Below are positions 56,670-64,000 of a stretch of 64,000 nucleotides of DNA, piece by piece. Made by a program: the position numbers and the translations under genes. Under the pieces are notes generated by a model, which was given only the letters and a program-made list of their open reading frames with translations, had not been told where the DNA came from and did no database searches. The DNA is from Oasisia sp. SBJ-2009 (Eukaryota; Annelida; Polychaeta; Sabellida; Siboglinidae), in the NCBI GenBank assembly GCA_964017155.1, contig OZ024861.1, positions 52,369,809 to 52,433,808 on the forward strand, in the 5' to 3' direction. Each line of letters starts with the position of its first letter. Positions within the stretch are counted from its first letter, which is position 1.

Positions 56670-57330
56670 TTGTGCGTTTTATGATACAAGTATGACATTT
56701 GGCACAAACGTAATACACATAAATAAAAAAATATTTGGATATAGGGCCATGTCAAATTTCGCCTGGAAAGGCATTGGCGGCCATTTTCCAAGATGGCCGC
56801 TGTAAACCTATTTTCTCATATCTTAGTAACTACGTCAAATAAATCAGTCCTTTTGATATTGAAACTTAGATGTTCGGGGTCAGCGATTTCATATGTATTA
56901 AATTTGACCTTCTCCGACATCAACATCCGCCATTTTTAAAGATGGCGGCCGCCAAGACTAATCACCCTATATCTCATGACCTACGCAACATAGAGAGCTA
57001 ATGTTATGGTCAAAATATAGGTATGTGGACAGCCGATTCCAGTGTATTAACATATTTTGTATTTGACCTTTCTCGACCTTCGTATCCGCCATTTTCTAAA
57101 AATGACGTCCGCTAAAACGAATTTTTTCCACACGTTTACAAATGCTTCTGTCAGAACCGCTACATTAATTTTGTGTCAAAATGTAAGTTTTTCAAAGTAC
57201 CGATTTCAGATATGTTACATATGACCTTCTCCAATATCACTATCCGCCATTTTTAAAGATGGCGGTTTTAAAAGCCAAATTATGCTATTTTAAAAGGCGA
57301 CTAAAAATGGCGGTTATATTCTATATTGGC
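56670..57330 (+). repeat. Dispersed repeat with tandem CCGCCAT/ATGGCGG palindromes
   Basis: The first 250 bp are homologous to 9655-9905. A module of about 150-160 bp recurs four times: a GACCTTCTCCGAC-like phrase, then a palindrome such as CCGCCATTTTTAAAGATGGC plus GG (about 56927, 57087 diverged, 57246), preceded by GGCGGCCATTTTCCAAGATG at about 56777. Family unknown. Confidence 0.75.
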
Positions 57331-57419
57331 TATCAACAAATGCTATTAGTAGTATAGAAGGGTGATATCAAGCGATGCTGGCGCGGCGTGGTGGAATTCC
57401 ACCGGCGGGAGGTCAAAGG

Positions 57420-57720
57420 TCACGTGACAAGGTCAAGGGGCGCCCCTGGCGTTTAGGTCACGAACCAGTAGCGCCCCTGGCGGATAGGTAATGTACTAGT
57501 GGCGCCCCCTTACGGACAAGTCACGAACGAGTACCGCCAAATTTGTGCGTCTTATATTTTTTTTTTAAGCGCGCCCCCTGGCGGATAGGTCATGGAGTAG
57601 TGGCGCCCCCTGGCGGACAAGTCACGAACTTGTATGTTCAAATTCGTGCGTCTTATTTTTGAAAAGGGTCCAAACGGGGTTAGGCGCCCCCTGGCGGATA
57701 GGTGACGAACTACAAAATAG
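57420..57720 (+). repeat. Diverged minisatellite with CTCF-like GCGCCCCCTGGCGG motifs
   Basis: About six units carry GCGCCCCTGGCG or GCGCCCCCTGGCGG (about 57440, 57471, 57502 partial, 57571, 57603, 57684), each followed by a phrase like ATAGGTCACGAACTAGT. Spacing is about 30 bp for most pairs. Confidence 0.8.
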
Positions 57721-57859
57721 GTGAAAGAACAAGTGGAGCCATCTGACGGATAAGTCTTCAGCTAGTACCCCATAAATACGTCTTATTTTTTAAACTACAT
57801 TTAAAAATAGACAAGAGGTCAAGAGGCGATCCTGGCGAGAGCGGGGCGAAGCAATATGT

Positions 57860-59243
57860 ATGTTATTGCTGTCACGTCCGTGCTGTTTGTGGCGTACTAC
57901 TACCACGTCCGCGCTATTTTCGGCACACTCGATTGTCATTTGTTCATTTTCGACCAACGTATATCACACGGCTGTTTTTCGAGGTTGTCATTCATTCTCC
58001 AACATCGACGTGGCTAACATTATGCTGAACCATCCAGAGTACTACCACTACAAACCGGTTTTCGGCATGCAAAACACAAGTAACGAGAGCGACGAGGCAA
58101 CCAGTCATCCGATTAAGCGGGTCCCAGTGGCCGCAGTGTCGGGTAAAGACTCGGAAGCAGTTCATGTGGTAAGTATTTGTCAATGGCATATTTCGATTTA
58201 CATTTTTCATGTTAACAAGTTTGGAAAACACGAATACAAATATTAATGTACATTACATTACTAAAAAATCTCATTCGTTCGTTCGTTCGTGTAGTCGGAA
58301 GTCCGCGCCGTCCCACCACCACCACCACCACCACCACTGCCGACAGGGCTCGATTGGTCGCACTGCGGGAAGACATTTTTGAGGCGGGGCAACAGGAAGA
58401 GACATATGTCCCGCGGTCGTTGCATCCGTCGCAAGAGGGCCGCGGCGGACGACACCTTGGACGCCGTCGTGGTGAGTTAAACGTTGTAGTAATATACTGT
58501 GGTATGTTTCCTTTAAAAATCCCGCTTCCTACCGCATACAAAACATAACTTCCGTAAAAAATGGCGCCTCACATACCGTCCGTAACATAAATTATGCACG
58601 AAAGCATGCAGATGCACAAGTTGAACAGTTGGTAGGGACACGGGTGTCTCTCACCATTAAGAAAAGTAAACGAAACGGCTACACCAACTACAACGTCATT
58701 CACCTAGAGGTTCTTCACCAGACTGCATGCGTGCGTGCGTGCTGTTTCAGGCCGAACTTCAAACCGGCGACGAAGGCTCCACTTGTGTACGTTCTACATC
58801 CCCTGTTCCATGTTCGTCGAACTCTGCTACCGATGTCACAACCATCCGACTGCGCAACTACTACTTCTTCTGCGTGTAAGGTGAACAGTACCATTGACTA
58901 TCCTGTTAACGAAATGAAGAAGACGCTTGCACGTTACATTGCATGCGGTGTCGATGAGCTTACGAAACTGCGCTGCTACGGTTGCGAGAAAGACCACCCT
59001 AGTCAACGCCAACACGATTGTTTCTTGCCTGAGGACATTTTAATTGACATATACTTTGACGAGGCTTTGGAGAAAGTTAACTCCACTGCAGTCATTAGAG
59101 ATTTGTTGACCCTTTTACTCGAGGTAAATCTTACACAATCCGACGTGGCACCCGAACAGTTGAACGCCGCCAAGAGTTGGTTGGAGGAGTATCCTTCAGA
59201 GCAATGGGGAAATAATGTTAAACGTATGATACTTGCCCCTTGA
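57860..59243 (+). CDS. Candidate multi-exon gene with C2H2-like finger and Cys motif
   Basis: Three coding segments. Exon A: 57860 or 58022 to 58168 (donor GTG|GTAAGT, phase 0), including MLNHPEYYHYKPVFGMQ. Exon B: 58295-58471 (acceptor GTGTAG, donor GTGAGT, phase 0), reading SEVRAVPPPPPPPPLPTG then SHCGKTFLRRGNRKRHMSRG and RC, a C2H2/C2HC finger whose first Cys is Trp. Region C: open frame 58560-59243 with VGTRVSLTIKKSKRNGY, LRCYGCEKDHPSQRQHDCF and a charged helical end, stop at 59241-59243 and AATAAA at 59250. A to B joins cleanly. B to C does not join in phase at the acceptors I see (58610 or 58750). The GC...HPSQ...HDC motif recalls uncharacterised invertebrate proteins, from memory only. 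Function unknown. Confidence 0.45.
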
Positions 59244-59400
59244 CCTGTAAATAAATACATGTGTTGTGCAGAGCGACGGTGAAAATAATGTTTAAGGTTA
59301 GTTAGCTGCTTTTGGGAATGACATATAAATACGTGTGTTGTGTTTTAATAAACATGTGCAAACCTTTACTGCATTGTTGTGTTCTCTCTCTCTCAGTATA

Positions 59401-59800
59401 AAATTGTAGTTCACGCGTCGCTACCATGTCCAGAATCTAGGTTACACACACAGGTCACGTTTTCTACGTAGACAACTTACACATATCGTGCGTGCACATG
59501 TTTGTTGTCCCGTGTGTAGTTCGCACAAGTCTTCAACCAATACAACATTTTAGTTCACACGTCGCTACCATGTCCAGGATCTAGGTTACACACACAGATC
59601 ACGTTGTCCACGTAGGCAACTTACATATGTCGTGAGTGCGCATGCGTGTTGTCCCGTGTGTAGGTCACATATAAGTTCTTCCACCAATACAAAATTGTAG
59701 TTCACACGTCGCTACCATGTCCAGAATCTAGGTTACACATACATATCACGTTTTCCACGTAGGCAAGTTACACATGTCGTTGCGCAACCAATACACCCGA
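59401..59800 (+). repeat. About 145-bp tandem repeat, 2.7 units
   Basis: Units start near 59407, 59551 and 59699 with AGTTCACACGTCGCTACCAT and share CCGTGTGTAG and a final CCAATACAA. Lies just 3' of the candidate gene. Confidence 0.85.
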
Positions 59801-59939
59801 GGCTAGGACAGTTTTATGTCATGTGCAAACCATAACTTCCGTTAAAATTACGCTTCATGCCACGTGGAAAACACAACTTCCGTAAAAATGGTGGGTCAGA
59901 TCAGGGCCGTAACACAATTTCTTGCAAAATTACACCTTC

Positions 59940-62884
59940 CATCATAGTCATGACGTTAAAAAACTAGTGCCATTTAAAGTTTCTACATGATAACCTTGAC
60001 AAGTTTTCTTATTTGCCTTAGTCAGTGTGCTAACTACATAGCATTTCGTAACGTTTCACCGTTTCATTGCGTGAGACAGGTGATGTTTTCCACAAATTTT
60101 CCTAAGCTAGTCTTGTACCTTGTAGTCAAATGGAATATTTTTCTGTTTAGACGCGATAACTTTGTCAAGTGTTTACATTTTACCTAATCGGTGTGACAAC
60201 TTTGTACCATTTCCCAACTTTTCACCGGTTCATCCCGAGAGATTTGTCACTATGACATATTTTTCTAAGTCGTCTTGGTAATTTTATAACATTATGTGTG
60301 AAAGTTATGCCACTTTCTATCGTAAAACGAGAACCTTGGTGTTTTTTCTTACGCCATAGAATTTGTTTCTATCAAAAATCTAGAAATATTTTGGGTTGTG
60401 ACGTCACTTCTTTAAAAGCTGGCACCATCTTGCGGATAACTCTGACATTACGTTAGACGCTAGCGCCATCTAGACTATAAAACATCCAGTAATTAGAGTC
60501 AGACACAGAACAAAGTTGACAACCTCGGCAAATGTTCGTGCTTTACTAAGTCATTGGGCTAACTTTGTTGCATTTCGTAACGTTTCACCGTTTCAGAGCG
60601 CTAGATAGGTGGTGTTTTCATATATTTAACTAAGTTAGCCTTGTAACTTGTAGTAAAATCTCAATATTCTATTGTTTCGACCTTACATCCTTTTTACATT
60701 GTAGTATTTTTACTAAGTCGGTGTGGAAATTTCATAACATTTACCGATTCGACGAGACTGAAAAAGCGATTTTGTCAAAATGACGTTTCCGGTCACGTTG
60801 AAAACATAACTTCCGTTAAAAGGCCGCTTCATGTCACGTGTAAACCATAATGTCCGGGAAAATGGCGGCTTCCGTCACAGTTATAGCATATCTTTTACCG
60901 TTTCACCGCAACAGGTTTGTCACTGTCGTATTTTTACTAAACCAACTTGGCACTTTCGTAGCTTTCTATTGGATATCTGCAGTGCTTTCGATCACATATC
61001 GACAAAGTCGGTGGTTTATCTTACGTCATAGAACTTTTTCATAACCAAATCTAGAAAATGTTGGATTGTCACGACACTACTTTAAAAAAACTAACACCGT
61101 CTAGCGGACAACTATAACACAACACTTCACGCGAGCGCCATCTCGCTGACAAAACAACCACTAATTAAGGTTAGATACACTTCGATCACAGTCATATCCT
61201 AATTGTAGTGTTTTGAGGCGATAACCTTGTCAAGATTTCGCATTTTACTAAGACAATACGGTCCGGTCATATCGTTTACTACTTCAACGAGATGAATACG
61301 GCTGTCTTTTTACAAGTGTTACCAAGATAGTGTGGTAATTTCGAATCTTTTTTTTATTTTTTTCACTTCGGAAAACATAATTTTGTTATGTTGATGACAT
61401 GATTGTAGCAAAAATCTCAATATTCGCGCGTTTCAGCCTGACATCCTGTTTACATTGTCGTATTTTACTAAGTGTTACTAAGTCAGCAATATAATCAGGC
61501 GCTTCCTATCACGTACAAACCACTACTTCCGGGAAAATGGCAGACCATAACATAATTTCTGGCAACATGGCGGTTTCGGTTACAGTCATAACATACACTT
61601 TAGTGTTTCCATGCCATAACTTTGTCAAGTGTTTCATAGTTTACTAAGTCGGTGTGCCAACTTTGTACCATTTCACAACTTTTCACCGTTTCACCGTGAT
61701 GGCTTTGTCACTTTGACGTATTTTTTCTAAGTCATCTTGGTAATTTCATATCATTCTGTGGAAAAACGTTGACACTTTTTATCATAAACCGAGAACATTG
61801 CCGGTTTTTCTTACGACACACATAATTTTCGTAATCAAATATAAAACAATGTAGAAAAGTCTTGGGTTGTGACGTTACTTCTTTAAAAACTGACGCCATC
61901 TAGCGGATAACTCTGACACTACGTTAGACGCTGGTCCCATCTTGCGGACAAAACAGCCACTAATTAGGGTTTTATATAGAAAACAATGGCTTCGACTACT
62001 TCCATAACATGATTTCTTGTACAATGTCACAGTAATAACATACCTTTTAGTGTTTACACGCGATAACATTGTCATCTTGTTTCATATTTTACTAAGTCGG
62101 TGTGGTAATTGTCTAACATTTACCAACTCGACGAGACATAAAAAAGCGATTTTGTCAAAACGACGTTTCCGGTCACGTTCAAAACATAACTTCCGTTAAA
62201 AGGAGGCTTCATGTCTCGTGAAAAAAACAATTTCCGGGAAAATGGAGGCTTCTATCACAGTTATAACATATCTTTTAGCGTTTAGAGTCAATACTCTTAT
62301 CAAGTATTCGTATTTTTACTTAATCGGTGTAGTCATTTCCTAACATTTTCCACCCAAACGAGATAGAAAGGAGGACGTTTTCATACATTTAACTAAGTTA
62401 GATTTGCAACTTGTAGTAAAATCGGAATCTTTTCTGTTTCCGCGTTCATACCTTGTCTTGTTTTCGCATTTTATTAAGTCGGCATGGTAATCATCTAATA
62501 TTTTTGCAGCTCAATGAGATAACACGGAGTAAATTTTGAAAATTCTAACGTTCTCACCGCAACCGGTGCTTTCAATCATAAAACGACAAAGTCGGTGGTT
62601 TATCTAACGTTATAGAACATTTTCATAATCAAATCTAGAAAATGTTGGGTTGTGACGTCACTACTTTAATAGCTAACACCGTCCAGCGGACAACTCTAAC
62701 ACAACACAAAACGAGAACCTTGGTGGTTTATCTTACGACACACATCATTTTCCTAACCAAATCTAAAACAATTTATGAAAAATCTTGGGTTGTGACGTAA
62801 CTTCTTAAAAAACTGGTGCCATCTAGCGGATATCCCTGACACCACGTTATACGCTAGTCCCATCAAGCGGACAAAACAGCTTCT
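59940..62884 (+). repeat. Diverged tandem array of about 0.7-0.9-kb units
   Basis: Phrases such as TTTTACTAAGTCGGTGTGG, TCACCGTTTCA and AACATAACTTCCG recur throughout. A recognisable core (GGGTTGTGACGTCACTTCTT, then GCCATCTAGCGGATAACTCT and ACGTTAGACGCT, then a second CCATCT.GCGG) recurs at about 60390-60500, 61060-61165, 61868-61975, 62644-62700 (partial) and 62785-62884. No frame longer than 70 codons; non-coding. Confidence 0.7.
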
Positions 62885-64000
62885 AATAATAATAATAATA
62901 ATAATAAAGCTTTATTGCCATATTCAACGTGTAAAAGTTACATGATAAATTGGAATGTAGTCTGGCGTTGACTTACATAGTGCCTAAATATACAGTAAAA
63001 TAGAACACGGCAAACAAATATAAAATATAGATATAAAATATACATTGTACATGATATGTTCTTTAAAATAAAATAAAAAAATATTTTAATAAAAAAAAAA
63101 ATATTTTAATATAGTAAATAACTAAAGACAACATTAAAATAATAGATTATCTATTTAACAATAATTGTGGTGTAAATTAGTTACTAAAATAAATAAATAA
63201 ATAATTAAAAAAATATCCTTTAAAAATAGACATACACTATAAGAGGACTAAAATATCATTTTAAAATTATATTTACAATTACAATTGAATTACAATTGAA
63301 TGCGTCCAATTTTGTTTAAAAATATATATTTATACAATTATTAAGTTAAGCTAACATTTCAGGAGAAGATAAGATTGTTGCTCAGCACCACCGATCCGCC
63401 ACTGAGAATAGGTACACCCACACCCCACACGCGTACAGCTCAGCCACACCAACCAGCACCAGAAAAATAACAATTCCGCCAGAGAGGCGAAAACAGCCAA
63501 GTTTCCAGGGTCTTTACAGCTACGTTCTATATTTCACTCCTGATAAGGCTGCTACGGCACTCGGGTATAAACTGTTTCTAAAGCGATTTGTTTTCGTACG
63601 GATGCACCTATAGCGTTTCCCTGAAGGTAATAATTCGAACAGATGATGGGCGGGGTGAGTTTGGTCTGAGATCATTTTGCCTGCTCTTTTTTTGGATCTG
63701 TCTTTATATATGGCTGTTAGAGAGGTGAGTTCACTACCGACAATTTTGGAAGCTGTTTTCACCACTCTGTCAAGCCTGTCCCTCTGGCGCTGGCTGATGC
63801 CGCCGAACCATACACATATTGAGAATGTAAGAATACTCTCAATAGCAGAACGATAACACTGAACAAGAATTTCTCTCCTCAGCCCGAACTTCTTTAGTTG
63901 GCGCAGGAAGAACAGTCTTTGTTGGGCCTTTTTGACGACAGCATCTGTGTTGTTTTCCCAAGTGAAGTCATTTGATATTATGGTGCCTAGAAATTTAAAA
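62885..64000 (-). mobile_element. LINE (L2/Rex-like), 3' part, continuing beyond the window
   Basis: On the minus strand the window edge begins FKFLGTIISNDFTWEN, then KKAQQRLFFLRQLKKFGL, QRDRLDRVVKTASKIVGS, DQTHPAHHLFELLPSGKRYR and TNRFRNSLYPSAVAALSG, ending at the stop near 63520. This is the thumb and C-terminus of a non-LTR reverse transcriptase. The 3' UTR (63519-62905) ends in (ATT)n at 62885-62906. The frame is open from 64000 to 63520, so the copy may be fairly young. Confidence 0.85.

Overview
The window is animal nuclear DNA, not prokaryotic. Genes are split into short, GC-rich exons with GT/AG borders in AT-rich introns. The recognisable products are metazoan: a VWA-domain protein, a CUB/LDLa/transmembrane protein and an ionotropic glutamate receptor tail. 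The repeats (LINEs of the CR1/L2 and RTE types, a tRNA-derived SINE, MITEs, very long micro- and minisatellites) point to a non-vertebrate, probably marine, animal. I cannot name a species.

Layout. 1-5.8 kb: sparse sequence, a GC-rich promoter-like patch near 0.8-1.27 kb, a tRNA-derived SINE and a 22-bp minisatellite. 5.8-11.3 kb, plus strand: five phase-compatible exons of a VWA-domain gene (560 residues visible, 5' end missing). 13.3-21.3 kb, minus strand: five phase-compatible exons of a membrane protein with the order hydrophobic leader, CUB, LDLa, TM, basic tail (279 residues visible). The two genes converge. The second gene's introns hold an L2-like LINE fragment, a MITE, a 2.3-kb 27-bp minisatellite and a Z-DNA-prone GT/GC tract. 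21.9-23.2 kb: a LINE reverse transcriptase copy. 24.2-28.2 kb: a 29-bp satellite, 0.83 kb of uninterrupted (AATTC)n and a (GCGTT)n tract. 28-44 kb: gene-poor, with SINE and LINE tails and a 4-kb pyrimidine-rich satellite block. 44.5-48.7 kb: a nested stack in which an RTE fragment holds a minisatellite, which holds a 3.36-kb foldback element. The foldback carries a decayed gene for a PIN/FEN-like plus CXC cysteine-rich protein. 51.3-52.0 kb, minus strand: the last exon of an ionotropic glutamate receptor and, 3' of it, a decayed duplicate of that exon. 52.0-53.3 kb: nested MITEs. 56.6-57.7 kb: YY1-like and CTCF-like motif repeats. 57.9-59.3 kb, plus strand: a candidate multi-exon gene with a C2H2-like finger. 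59.4-62.9 kb: diverged tandem repeats. 62.9-64.0 kb: a minus-strand LINE running off the window.

The most unusual points are these. (1) In both well-resolved genes an intronic minisatellite ends exactly at a coding exon, and every unit carries a copy of that exon's 3' splice site. In the CUB/LDLa gene about 86 such in-frame acceptors lie upstream of the LDLa exon. (2) The foldback element has 1.44-1.48-kb inverted arms joined at an 8-bp palindrome and a 5-bp target duplication. (3) The repeats themselves carry motifs resembling CTCF, YY1 and NRF1 sites.
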